From Wuchereria bancrofti (Eukaryota > Nematoda > Chromadorea > Rhabditida > Onchocercidae): DNA of 64,000 bases. The notes under the pieces are model-generated. The model searched no databases. It was not told the DNA's origin and saw only the letters and a list, made by a program, of their open reading frames with translations. Numbering within the stretch: position 1 is the first letter of the stretch; each line of letters begins with the position of its first letter. The stretch lies in the NCBI GenBank assembly GCA_005281725.1, contig SSBO01000009.1, forward strand, positions 7,130,303-7,194,302, read 5' to 3'. Shown one piece after another: positions 35,581 to 48,610 of this stretch. Made by a program: the position numbers and the translations under genes.

Positions 35581-37679
35581 ACGATGATACTGATATGACA
35601 ATGATGATGATGAAGACCGAAAAGATGGAAGTTCAAATAAAAGCAAATCATACAGCTAATATGAAGACAGATAGCCCCGAAAGTCATACACATGATCAGG
35701 AAAAATTCACGATTAAACCTTTTCCTCAAAAGTTCAGCAGTAATGCTACAGCGGTGCAGAGTGAAAAACAGAAACTATTCAACAAAAACTAGTTTATATT
35801 TTAAGAAATGTCTCCTTGCTCCTGCGACATGGGTGTTGTGCTGCTCAGTTCAGACGTGCGATGCATTCATCATTTTTAATGTTCTCGAGTAATTAATAAT
35901 GCAGTAATAATGTTTAGCTCTAATGACAAGAAAGCACAAATTAAGCTTGAAACTAATATGTGATACCTGCACAACTAATGATCCTGAACACTCAATTTAG
36001 ATTTCATTACGAAATAAATCACAGGTAACTCTAAATTTTTAACACTGAAACTTAAAAAAGAGTAAACAAGCTGGGAAAAAATCTTAAAAATATATATACA
36101 CATTTAGCCATATGGTGCTTGGAATTTATTAGGATCTAGATTTCATAAAAAACAATTAGCTCGTATGACTGTATCAGAAAATATGTTCAGAAAGTTAGTA
36201 AATTAAATTAAATTAAATTCTGAGTCGTAATTATAAGTAAATGATAAGCAAAAAGACTACTTAAATGATAAGCAAACTACTTCACTGCAGTGAAATATAT
36301 TGATGAAATGAACAGAGATCATTCTTTCCATTTTAGTAAGAAGCACAAATTTGTGACAACAAAATGAAAAATGCAAAAGACTTTTTGAATTGTTCTAAAA
36401 CAATCTAAGTAACTGTTATTACTGTTGGCGTTGTTGTTTACATTTCTGCTTGCTAGCAAAGATTTAAAAAAAAGTGATACAATAATATATTGGTTCCCTC
36501 CTCTACAGACAATACTCTTTTCATACTAATAATAGCTAAACTTTCGTGCAAAAAAAGAAAAAATCTCTTTCTGAGCACAAATGATCAACACTTAATTTTC
36601 AGTCAAGAGGGAAAGGAATTTAAGATAACTGGGGAAAAAATCTTTCTAACAAATTAATCACTGAATCAAAAAAATCTTTTTGAAACAAGTTTTTTTTTAA
36701 AAAATATGTTATATAAAGGGAAAGAAATGCTAATATTATATCTTGATATCATATTTCTAGTAGTATGTCAAAAGGAGGAGTGAAAAGTAAAAAAACAATG
36801 ATAATGATAAGAAGGGAAAAAGCAGTATCACGCAGTTTTTGTCTCACAACTGCGGGCATTGGAGAGATACATGCAAAAGCAAAAATGAAAAGCTTGTCAA
36901 GGTGAAAACCAGTGAACAAGATAGCTGCTAAAATTTCGCAACTGCTGAAACTACTGCCATTTCGAAACGAATATCGATCATATAGTAAAACGTCTTCAAT
37001 ATTTCGAAACTAACTAACAAATGACACAAACAGGATGCAATAGTATCAGCGGTGTATGGACAGAACGTTTAAGGTAGAGGAGTTGACAAATGTAATTATT
37101 TGACAAATGTAATTTATATCATTGATGGACAATTTCTCAAAACTTACGTCAGTGCTAGTTTTGTTAACCATTGTAGAAGTGACTGACAAAAGAACCAGCT
37201 ATGTTTTTATTCATGAACACTTTCGTAATCATAATCAGGTCTATTTTGTTGCAATGTGATCAATTTTAATCTATAAAAGATTGAAACCATAAAGTCAAAA
37301 AGATTAAACAGCCGGAAGAAGGTAAGCGACCAGACAGAAGAGAGTATTACCCAATGGTACATTTCTCAGAGCATACTTTCAATGAACTTGAACAAATTGG
37401 CAAATGAATGAAAAAAATATGGAAACCATTCTTTCCTTTCCAACACTCCCATGGCAAACTGATCCACTTAAACAGCAAAACCAACATCCTCACTGAGTAG
37501 GAGCTATAAAATGTATGTATCGGTGAGTGCGTCTATTTCTATTTCGTCATATAATCGATATCAGAAAGAAAAGAGGGAATTCGTTCAACATATACATTTC
37601 TGAAAATGATACAACATGAGAAATATCGGTACAGTGATGATTCCCTGATACAAGGTGAGCCTTCAACCGGTACAGCCTT

Positions 37680-38045
37680 CAACACTTCAGCACATCGACT
37701 TATCCTGGACAAAATACCAGAAACGAAAAAAGGAATTGGATGTTGAATGGTTCAAAATAAGAAATGGTGGAATAAAAACTAGAAAAGTTGAGTGCTTTTT
37801 CTGCATGGTTTTGATTAAAAATGAACCAATGGTTCATGAAGAATCATTGAAATCTTTTTTGGCAAAGAATTCAACAACAGATCAATGAAAAGGGAAGCCA
37901 TACAAAGGATGCAACTTTTGGCAATGCTACAAACAAACGACCAATGATCAAAAATTTTCGAAAAATCGAATCATCTCTTCAACCAGCTGTTAACAAAAAA
38001 AAAAATCGTTCATCCTCTAAATGCGTACAACAAGAAGTGCGATGA
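37680..38045 (+). pseudogene. Possible BED/ZBED-type zinc-finger relic
   Basis: A plus-strand frame reads EWFKIRNGGIKTRKVECFFC followed by MVLIKNEPMVHEESLKSF. This resembles the start of ZBED/hAT-derived finger domains, where a CxxC pair is followed by a NExM motif. The expected His pair does not follow in frame. A second frame then reads QQQINEKGSHTKDATFGNAT and runs on for about 50 codons to a stop, as if a frameshift at a T-run near 37856 broke the gene. No ATG with good context, no introns and no transposase domain were found. It may be a decayed transposon-derived gene or chance. Confidence 0.3.
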
Positions 38046-41000
38046 AAAATTACGACACAATGAAGTAGGAAGAATTTATTGAAGTTGAAAAGTCAATCTT
38101 GCATATATCTCATCAGTTGTTACCTTATCATTACTTATTATTCTTTCTGAAAATAACCCCTATTAATTTACCGTGAAACAGTTGGTAGATTAACAAATAA
38201 ATAAAACGTATTCAAATATAAACATTCCATAAATGATTCTTTAATGATACTGTAATGGCTTAACTTTAATCGTGTTCCAAAGTCAGCAATTGGAATGACT
38301 GAGTTAAAAGCTTTTTTTGGATATGTTTCTTAGAATTTCTTATACTTCTCAATTTAATACAATAATAAATCCAGCAACGAACGTAGTTGTAGAAGAACAG
38401 TAGTACTATGATCAAAACCAATCATCATAAAATCCCTTCTGGCAACAAAAAGAACACTGATCTGTCAACTGTTTTCGAAACTTCGTAAGCACCTTGACAT
38501 TAACGATAAAAAATACTAAACAGTATTAACAGAGTCAATTGATCACTAAAGACTGATGGACAGTATGCAGAATTCACTGACTCAACTGCTGTAAAACTGC
38601 TTATCACTTATTGATAAGGATAAGAGAGCTTTCCCTAGTCCTGTCTGTTTGTAACTCAATAGCTCACTTGTCCTGCCTACTTCTACCTCTTTTAAACTAC
38701 TGAAAGATGAACGAACATATTGGTTTGTCCTTCTGTTCATGCACTTAGAGACAAAGAAGGGTGAAGAAAATGCATGTGATAAAGAAATCATATTTAAAGC
38801 ATTTCCGGTCATATGGAGCAGAGAAGTTTTCTAAGAAAAAATTGCAACACGAATATATTTAAAAACAGAACAATTCTCTTTGCAAATGGATCACTGTAAT
38901 AGGTGAAGGAAGGTGGGAGAATAGTGCAATGATATCCAATTGAGCATTCTCCGCGAATAAAAACCTCAAATAGGATGGGAGGATTCCTAATATTCCAGGG
39001 AGAGTAGTGCGCTATTCCCATTACCCCCAATGAAAGAGAGAGAGAGAGGTTCAAAGTTACGTTAAGATGCGCCTTTCTGATTTGATGCATCCGTTTTCTC
39101 CCTACCTATTCCTCTCTGATAAAAAAAATATTTCGTCTCTTCAGATTGCATCCCTTGAATCAAGGAAAGATACCTCTCCAAATCCTTCTTCTTCTCCTCT
39201 CCACTCTTTCAGTTTTTCTTTCAATCTTATCAGTGATTGGATGATTGGTGATAACAATTACTTGACAACTGTCCAACCACTGAATTCAAACTGTTACACT
39301 TCTCTTCGAAAAGCTAAATTTTTGAACTTTACTTTTTAAAAAATCTGCGCAAATTGGTATGACACCGCACTTTTCCTCTCTTTAATGATAAGAGTTCAAT
39401 GTGTGATTAGCTATTTTTGAAGTTGAAGTAAACTGTTGTCATGAGAACCACAACTAAATTTGTCTTCTTATTCAATGAAGATTTTTTTCAATTTCACTCT
39501 TAGAGTGAATCATAGGGATAAATTTTCACTAGAGAGCTGAAATGCTATTGCCCGAATTTGATATTGCAATACTAATCTTAATTTAAATCAATCTAATTTT
39601 AAATCTTAAAATATTGAAAAAAGAAGTGTTTTTTCTTTTTCTGTAGCCACAAATTTGTCTACAAAGAATGAAATCAGAAGTAAAATAAAGTGGAAATATC
39701 ACATAACTGTTGAAGTTTAATGTCGTACAACAACTGAACTTCACTTTCTTTCTTATCTCTGTCCCTAAACCTCCTCATTTTGAAATGGTTTTAGAGAAAT
39801 TAATTCTTCTCTTCCACTTTCCTTTAAACACGTTATTCCAGTTCTTGTGCTTTCCTTAATATGGACACTGTATTAATTCAAAAATGTTTTAAATTTCGAT
39901 AAAAGCAGAGAGTCTTGTCATACGCACAAGCATTATGCCGGCATTCAACAGGAAAAATTCCATTTGGCATTGTCCGCTATCTTCCTGTCCTCTTATTACA
40001 TACTGCACTCATTTAATCTCCTTATCAGTGAATTATGTTTGATGACAAAATTACATATCCGAAATAATCATATCTCCTCTATTCTTCATTTTGCCTAAGA
40101 GAATTTCTGAAGGAAATCATTCTCTAATGGTAGTGAACAATAAAAGGACAGATGCTCTCTGTAGTCTCTATTAAAAGGGACCGTCATAGCAATCGTTCCG
40201 CAATCTCTCTAAATTTAAAAAACAGTCGCCAAAAACTGGCACAGCTCCAGCTGATCAAATCATTGGTTATTGAGAATGCGATAAAAATGCAGGCGACAAT
40301 AATCTGAAATAGAAACAGTAGGCGGTATTCACTGATCACTACTGAAAATGCATTTCGGACTCCTGCTTTAAGGCTCCTATTTCACTTTTATTCGCTCACA
40401 AGTGATTGGTGATTAGGCGAAATATAAAAATTGGACATAAAATACACATCCCTTTCTTATTACTAAGCAACTTACCTAATGACATCATTGTGCACTCTTC
40501 CCTGCACTTATTGTCTTGTGCATTCTTATGAAAAAAATAAATTCAACAACAGTTAATAAGAAGAATAGCATTACTATTACTAACATAATTTGATATCAAT
40601 TTGAGATGTTAATGTTATTCGTTGTGTTTTAAAATACTGAAATGATAAAATGTTTTTGGCTGTATCTATGACGAAAGAGACAGTAGTTGATAACAAAAAA
40701 GTGGAAATTTTACAAGTGAAATAAATTAGAAAATCAAAAGTATGATTTTGAGGAGATCATTGAAAAACTTCATATTTGGGGTTAGAATAAAGTTAGGGAT
40801 ATTTTCAATCATTTAAGAAAGGCACCAAAAATTCTTTCAACAAACTTTTCTAACTTTTACGTCTAAGAAGCGCAACTGAAAGAACTAAGATGAGCGAGAA
40901 CTTTTGCCCGAGCTGTGTCACATTTCAATTTTAGTCCGTTAAATGGCATATATATTTCGCTTTTTTTTCAGATGTGTAAATAAATTATTAAACTGGAACT

Positions 41001-43422
41001 GAAAACAAAGAAAGATTAACTAAGAGGTAGGATAGGTGCAATGACCAAATATCTACTTTTAATTTAATGAGATGAACTAAAGATGACATTTGCTTTTCGT
41101 TCGATTCTCTACCTTAGGCATATAATTGTTCTTACTCTTACTCATAAGTCTAAATTACAGATACTTCCAAGAAAGAATTTTAGTCTCATTTTGATCAAAA
41201 TATCATTGATTCTAAATTTATGACAGATTCATTTTCCAGCATTCCTCATTATTTTTCCCAGCGTTTTCAAATTCTTAATCCACTATTCTTCATACAAGTA
41301 AGAAAAAAATTGTTCACAAAAACTAATTATTGCTTTACCTAATAATATTCCTTGAATTTCTGTTTTGTATTTGTTGTCTGTCTATCACAACTTTGTTTTG
41401 TTCAGTAAAGTAGAACTTATTCTACAATTTCAATATCAATCAGAAAAAATGTCACAATCAGACAAAATTGTTCCTCAACTTGGCAGCGTATAACAAACAA
41501 ATGATGGAAAAGCTCTTCAACTCTTCAAGTCCATGAATAATCTCTGAGTTTCACTACAAAAATCTATTTCTGAGTTTTACATATGAAGGATCTGTGCAAT
41601 TGAAAATTTTAAAACAATCCAAACAAGCCTTTAATATACATATATCAAAAAGATGTCAATTTTCCAGCAACTTTGATTATTTTCTTTAATTTTACTTTCC
41701 TCGTTTTTAAAAAATTTTAAGGACCCAATTGCAACCAATTTAACAAGAAGTTGGGAAGAATGTAACGAAACCAATTAATGTTAAACTTTCTTGGGATATT
41801 CTCTCGAGAGTAATTTTTTTTTTTATGAGACAAAAACGTGTCCCAGCTATTTCAAGACATGCGAATAGTACTGCTTCACCTGTCATGATAACTTCGGTAA
41901 TTATTGCTTAATTTAACAGTAACAAGGGGATATTTATCAAAAGTAAAAAAATGATTAGAAAAAATCAAACAACTCCTGCACTTTTATCTACTGACTGTGA
42001 TAATTTAATATTTGTCAGTACGAAAAATATCTTCAATTTTATTTCGTAAACGAATCCAAATGGATTCCTTATTCTTTCAAAATTTAGTATGTACTGAAAT
42101 TTGATTTGATCTTTGATCCTTCCGTTTCTGCCTAATTTCATTTCTCTCTCCCCGATATGATCGAATCATTGTACTATTTAAAAGGGTACTACGTTCCCAC
42201 TGACCGTAATGATCTGAAAGAGTGAATGATTAATCCTGTCCAAATCACTGATAGCCTAACTTTAGCCATCGATAACTTCCAAAATAACCTGGTATGCTTC
42301 ATTTTGCCCAGAATAAACATATGAGTATGTGGCAGTATTACTTAAAAAAATCTTGAGTACTTAACATTTATCTTAGTCCAGCTGGTCAATATGACATTTC
42401 AGAATTAAGTTGCATTTTAACGTAAAGCAGAGCACATGAGAAATGATGTAGCTAAGATGATCGTAACGCAGTTAATTCTAAATTAACCCAGTAAGAATTA
42501 TTAACGGTTCAAAAATAAGAAATGTTAAACATTTAGACCTCCAGTTAGCACTACTTTCATTTATACGACTTTTATTTGTTATCTTGATCACATTTCAAAC
42601 AAATCAATCTTTGCTAATAGAAAACGAAAATTAAATGGGATAAAAGTAAGAGAACATCTTTAAAAATAAATTAAATGAAAGTTTCGAGAATTTTATTTGT
42701 TCGTTATATTTTTAAAATTCTGGTTTAACAAAATCTGTTGGAGACGATCAGAATTTTGAGACTGGAAGAAAATAATTGCTAGTATCACTTAAACTTTTTT
42801 TAATAAAAGCAGGGAAAAAAAATTTTAATCAAAGTACGAAAAAAAAAGTACTTCAGATTCGAGAAGAAAGAATTTCACATATTTCATAAACGTGCACTTA
42901 TAAACAGCAGTTTCTTCCTCCTTTTTTATAAGAGAAAAATTGTAGCATTCTTTTTTTTTTTGTTTCTTGTGTAAAATACGTCGGGGCAGCATTCTTTCCA
43001 ACATTGCTAACTAAATTAGTTCCAAAGTAATTAATGAGGGAATGCTGTGGAAATTTGAATGAGGATGCGAAAAGAACTGGATGGAAAGTTCCTCGAGGAA
43101 AGGAATTCTGATTATGTCACTGCAAAGCCTAGATGAGAAGGAAAGGTAAGACAGAGAGGACAAATAAGGACAATAAGAAGAAAAAAAGAACTGGAAGAAA
43201 GAGAAGATATTTCGGTGCCGTTACTTAATTGATGTTAGCTCAAAACGACGAAAAAAAGAAAAGACCTATGTTTAGACGGGAAATGCTCAGTTCCAGACGC
43301 AATCAATCAAATACGAAATGTCTCCCAGTTTTTTAGTCAATCTGCTTGGAATATGCTCTATTTCAAATATTAAGTACGTAGTTAGGTGCAATCGTTATTC
43401 TTTTTTGAGTACTTTCTTTCAG

Positions 43423-43590
43423 AACGGTCATTACCGCCTTACTGGACAATATCCCTCCGCAACCAAACACTAATAGACTTTCTTTTGAGGACAGTGAAAT
43501 GACAGTTGGAATTAAAGTAAATTTCTTGGAAATAGTTGCAGCTATCAACGATATGACCCACTCTTCTGGCATCAAATTCCGTCGTAACTG
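43423..43590 (+). CDS. Candidate exon of a Cys-loop ligand-gated ion channel
   Basis: A single plus-strand open exon bounded by CTTTCTTTCAG (AG 43421-43422) and a GTAGCG donor at 43591. It reads VITALLDNIPPQPNTNRLSF, then EDSEMTVGIKVNFLEIVAAI, then FRRNW. The pattern ALLDN, then hydrophobic alternation VGIKVNFLEI, then F(R)..W matches the first part of the extracellular ligand-binding domain of invertebrate pentameric channels. I could not find the following exons (pre-loop DPRL, Cys-loop, membrane helices) nearby. It may be an isolated exon of a long-intron gene, a duplicated fragment, or chance. The minus-strand frame over the same DNA looks less like a protein. Confidence 0.35.
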
Positions 43591-46500
43591 GTAGCGGTGG
43601 ACACATAAAACATCAACTAAAAATGCGAAATTCAACTGGGCGCATGCCAGTTTGTATTTATGTCTATGCACTTGCTATTCAATTTGTTATGAAAGAGACG
43701 ACGATGAGATAATGAGGACAAACTTTTGTTCTCTTGATCACAGTAGTAAAATTGGCTCTGAATAACTTAGCCAGCATTTGATCCCTTTATTAACCTCTTA
43801 TCAAAAAGATTATTTTAATAATTATCCTTCTACCTAATAATGGTCAACAGATGGTATCTGTGATCATTTCAGGTGAGACACTTAGAAAGTGAAATGGAAG
43901 AATTTTCATCTGCATTTTTTCTCATTATCAACAAAACCATTCACAACAAACCAAGGTAGGTCCACATGAATTCGACAAAGAAAGTGATGAGGCTTTGGCT
44001 TGGACAGAAACAGCAATCCTCTTGAGATATTTCATTTTAATTGAAAATTTTGGAAAAATCTTCATTAATATCTCTGCAGAGGAGGAGAAAAGGTGAGAGT
44101 TAGAAAGACAGAAGATAAGTCAAAAATCTCTGCAAGGATTTTCTCTTTATATTTTCGCGTAGAGATATGAATTGTCCACTTAAATTTTCTTCCCTTTCAA
44201 AATTTTATTTCAATGTCATTTGACATAAGAGCGACACTTACTTTTTTTCTCTCAATTTTGATGAAATCTGTCAGTGAAGATAACATGAATATTTGCTGAT
44301 CAAACGTCAATAAGAACTATGTCATTTCATCTTTGTTCAAGATGAATCAGTCCACATGGGTTCATTTTAACGCCATCTTTTCCCTTGACATTACTTTTAG
44401 TCAGTGATGTTCGCCAAACATCACACCAAATGAATGGAATAGCAAACTGTCCAGTTTAATAACGGCTGATCATTTCTAGAATACTTGCAAAGAAGCTAAC
44501 AAATGAGCTCACAAAAATACTAAATGTACTTTGTTACAACAATAAAAACACATTTTAAGGAGGGAATTATTCGGGTAGGAAAAGAGGAAGAAGAATGATT
44601 TTGTGGAGAACGAACAGCTTAAACATTGTGATGATCACAGTCACTTAAAATATTTCCTAGATTCTAGAAATTTCTGGAAATGAAAAAAGTAAAATAATTT
44701 TCGATGAAGCATTTCAGTTTAGATATTCGAACTTGAAATTTAAAAAAATATATTTTTTTAAACAAAAAACTGATTTACTTTTTTTTTTTAGACAGAAAAC
44801 TGAGTCACTTTTCATTCGACAATTCCTGTATTCAAATTTGAAATTTTCACTGTCGATACCCAAATTTTTAAAAACTTATATGGTTGTAAGTTCTTTAAAG
44901 AATTCGTTAAAAATATAAGAGATAGCGATCTGAAAAAACTCTTCTTGATAAACAAAATACTGGTTATTTCATTTAAAAAACACTTTTCAAGACAGCAGTG
45001 TGTTAAGCCAGGACTCCTCTTGAAAGATGTTTCTAAAATAATGAAGAAGAAATCTGAGAGTAAAGTGAAGAAACGATTCTTTGGAACAGAAAAATTTTTA
45101 AGAAATTGTTAAAAAGAACGATAAAACTGTTAAGCTTTCGAATTTTTCGGTGCTACATAAGCAGAAAGAAGTATTATGCTATCTACCAAAAGCAGAAAGC
45201 AAAATGGGAGAAATACAGATGAAAAGTTTTCGAAGGAATTTTTCATGAAAAATAACACTGGAAACTGTCAGGAGTTTTCTGATAAGTAAGCCTTTGTAAT
45301 AGAATTAAGCAACTTCATTTTCAAATTTATGAAAAAAAAATCTTGATTTATAATGGAATCTAATAGAATTAGGTGTAGTAAGAGAAATAAAATCAGAAAT
45401 AATGAACACTTTGTAGGCTTTACTAGCTGAAACGATGGTCATCAAAATGAACTTAATGAACTAATCTAATTATTGAAAACCATATAACCTCACTAACTGA
45501 AGATTGTGAAATAATTAAAATCGCAGTTAATAGTACATTGGCTTTCTTACTTTTTGATTCTTTTTTTTTCCAAGTGCCATTAGATTTAATATTTGTTTTA
45601 AAATCACTCATATTTACTGGCTCTAAAATGAAATACTCGTTAAGTCGCTAAATAATAATAACTCAGATCCGAAGTTTTCCTTAAAACAAACACTTGAAAT
45701 GAATAGTGTGAGTAAGGTTTTTAAAGCTGTAATCGTTTGATGAATCAATTTCTTTCGAGTTGATCGTGCCAGGCAAAAATTGTATTTTGTAAACATCAAA
45801 GGAACAATGTCTTTTGAGAGTACGCATTCCTATTTAAAAGGTATTATTGCTGGTGATCAAATAAGGAGTGGTTATAATCATGCAATAACAGTGCTATATG
45901 TTGACAGTTGATAATTAAACTGATTCCTTAAATTACCCTGAGAAATTATCATCGAAAGGACATCGACAATGTTCACGTGATATAGATGAGATTGCATTCT
46001 ATTTCATCTTGTAAATATTCATGAAAAGTACAAAATGCAAAGTTGGCAGAGTTGACAAATATCGACAAAGTGGAAAGGTGAAAAGTCAACAAAGAAATTG
46101 AATTCTCTGCTTATATGCTCTGTTTGAGTCTTTCCAGGAACGCTAACATGTCATTAATTTCAAAACTGATCTCTTTTCAAAAGTAATTCATTTCATCTAC
46201 AAAATCATTACTAGCTTGATGATAAGAGTAGGACTAAGGGAGATTATCCCGGAAATTAACAGTACAATAACAGTCTGATTGCAACATATATCTGATAAAC
46301 TGATATGTTGGTGCAATGAAGAGAGTTTCTCGGGTCATCTAATGATCTCTTCCCAATTTCTCCTACTTATATCTGTTTTTAATAGCCATCACTTATAAAG
46401 AAATTTTCGAAATTCGTATTTTGATCTTATCTGGAAAGGATATCTCCTCACAGTGATATAAAAGGAAGCATCGTCAGAATCTAAAATCGAAAACAACAGA

Positions 46501-47740
46501 AGTTTCTATGAAGTGAATTCCAAAATGAATCATCACCATTTAATAAATTTGATCAAATCCGAATTTGCAAAAAGTTCGTCCATATCATTCCTCTTTCTTT
46601 CTGAGTGTTCCTCCGGAAGATTTACTCTTCTCAAAAACTATAGTTGATTAATGAAGTGTAACAGGTAGTCTTACTTTATCATAAACATACATTTTCAAAA
46701 AACGAAAAAATTCTCAACTTTGAGCATTAAAGATGATAAAATGATATTTAACTCTTAAGAAAAGTCTGAAATTGATAGGAGAGAGAAGATTTTAGTCGAG
46801 ATGTGTACATCTTTTTCACAAGTTTTCACATAAAAATATTTTTGGCGGAAAAAAACTCTTACCAACTTAATCAAAAAAAAAATTTTCCTTTAAAAAGTGC
46901 TATCCTCATTCCTCACTATTCCACAAACTTGTACTTGGAATTGGATACAGAATGGTCAAGCTAAATTTAATTTTTCATTAGAAGATGATTACATTAGCAG
47001 GCTCCTTGCAAACATTATAAGTGTGTTATTTTATTTTTACAAGAAATGAAATGAACAATCTGTACGGAAACGAAAATAGTTCAGAATAATTAATTACCAA
47101 ACATCTTTTAAAAAATTCTTAAATGAACCAGTGTCAAAATTCACATTTAATACAACTTAAGACTTTTAACTTCCCTCAATTTTGAAACGACTCAATTATA
47201 CCCAATGTCTTTTCTATAAATTCAAGCTATTTCAAAAAACTAAAGTCGAGTAGTGATGAATTAGCAAAGATATATGTCTTGCATGCGCTAGAGCTATTTG
47301 TTGTTTTGAATTTGTAGACAAACTGACCCATAATATCAGATCAATCATTCAATAATGATTCACATGGTTTCAAGCTGCAGCAGTACGCTGCATAAAAGAA
47401 ATTTACTGAAGTGTACTTTAATTTTAATTAGCAGAGTGAATGGAGGAAAATAAATTTAGAAATGAAAGGAAACAAAGAGAATTTTAAGAGTGCAAAAATT
47501 ACACTAAATTACACTGCAAATGATAAAGAGGAAAGAGATGAAGAATAAATGAATGACCTTTCAGTTCATTTTAGCATTAATGACAGAACAGCCATTATTC
47601 AAAATGATTGACAACCATATGTTACGATCTCCTAACAATACCAAATGATAAAAACAGATCTCATTTTATCTTGAAATTTGCCACAAAGAATTCTTTTTGT
47701 CAAATGGTTCCGATATCCTCAAGTAATAATGTCTGGGAAG
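43591..47740. other. Gene-poor region, middle part
   Basis: AT-rich with no exon I could support. I looked on the plus strand for later exons of the candidate channel and found none. A GTG-initiated frame after 43873 could be read but does not fit the phase. Confidence 0.4.
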
Positions 47741-47746
47741 TAGGAA

Positions 47747-47747
<1 letters not shown>

Positions 47748-47786
<39 letters not shown>
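47748..47786. repeat. (GA)n microsatellite
   Basis: An AG dinucleotide run of about 30 bp followed by a diverged AAAGAGAGAGG tail. The Glu-Arg repeat frame across it is an artefact. Confidence 0.9.
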
Positions 47787-48079
47787 GGAAAGGAGTTAAA
47801 TACTCGAAGAGGGGGGAAAGGCCTCTGTGATAGGAAATGATATCAAAAAGATCTTCCTTCCTTGCATTCCTCAGACAGTCCCATCCACCCTTTAACTTTA
47901 CGGCCCTTTTTTAAGAGAGAATGGAATAGATGAAAGAAATATTTCTTACCATTCATTGTTATGTTTAAATGAACTTTTGAGTAAAAATTGGTGTGAGAAA
48001 AATGAAAGTTGGCAGTATTCCAAACAAAGTTTATATAGTAGACAGAGGGAAAGGAATGAAAATCAATGCTGTCTTGTTG

Positions 48080-48560
48080 GAGACTCGAATGAATGGTCTA
48101 GTCAGTGCGGGGTGTAGTGGGAGAGGTTGACCTTCAGACGGGGGCGGGAGGACGATGAAGGTCAGCTGGAGTGCGAGAGCGATACCTCACAGCATTAAGG
48201 CTGCGGAGACGTCCTCCATCAACTATAACCACCACCACCACTATCACCACCACTAGCGCCACTACCACTACCACTAGCGCCACTACCACTACCGCCACCA
48301 TCTAATAACAATAATAGCTCGAGCAGATGTATTCTGGTTCAGAGGGAGGTAAATCCTTCTCCCCTTTGTTGTGAGATAAAACTCTTTCCTCCCCTGCCCT
48401 CCTCCTCTTCTTCTTCCTTCTCTTCTTTCCCGTCCTAGTTTCACACTCCGATAGATACTTTACAAATGGCGTCTCCCCCGAAACTCCCCTAAATGCTTGT
48501 CATTGGTCAGAAAGGTCAAACTTGGTAATTTCGACCGAAGAGGTCAAACATGGTTAGGAT
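48080..48560. promoter_or_regulatory. GC-rich island with nuclear-receptor-type half-sites
   Basis: This is the most GC-rich block of the gene-poor region. TGACCTTC (48128-48135) and GAAGGTCA (48157-48164) form an exact inverted repeat of AGGTCA-type half-sites around a G-rich GGGGGCGGGAGG centre. Two more half-sites, AGGTCAAACTTGG (48513-48525) and AGGTCAAACATGG (48541-48553), are direct repeats 28 bp apart. Between them lie an ACC/ACT trinucleotide repeat (48229-48301) and a pyrimidine tract (about 48386-48430). Together this suggests a promoter or enhancer, but the gene it would serve was not identified. Confidence 0.45.
48229..48301. repeat. Trinucleotide-derived minisatellite (ACC/ACT)
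   Basis: ACC/ACT-rich repeat containing two copies of ACTAGCGCCACTACCACTAC. Read on the minus strand it gives Gly/Ser-rich or Val-rich short frames (about 55 codons from an ATG), probably not translated. Confidence 0.8.
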
Positions 48561-48572
48561 TATTAAGCAGTG

Positions 48573-48610
48573 TTCCAGATATAATCCTTGAAAATTCCAG
48601 ATATAATCCC
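48573..48610 (+). repeat. TTCCAGATATAATCC direct repeat
   Basis: The 15-mer TTCCAGATATAATCC occurs at 48573-48587 and again at 48596-48610, just beside the AGGTCA half-site pair. Confidence 0.8.

Larger units (their letters stand above)
30632..43422. other. Gene-poor region, left part
   Basis: Nearly 13 kb without a confident gene. It holds a (TG)n microsatellite (31064-31106), degenerate CA repeats (34197-34237), local tandem duplications (35337-35590 and 37081-37115), and a possible zinc-finger relic (37680-38045). The remaining open frames are short and show no family. Large introns of a gene whose exons I could not recognise cannot be excluded. Confidence 0.45.

Noticed and set aside
43363..43671. 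102-codon minus-strand frame
   Set aside because: It overlaps the plus-strand channel-like exon, which has proper splice borders and a recognisable pattern. The minus frame has neither.
47608..47799. 63-codon frame ending in Glu-Arg repeats
   Set aside because: It runs into the (GA)n microsatellite and has no other support.
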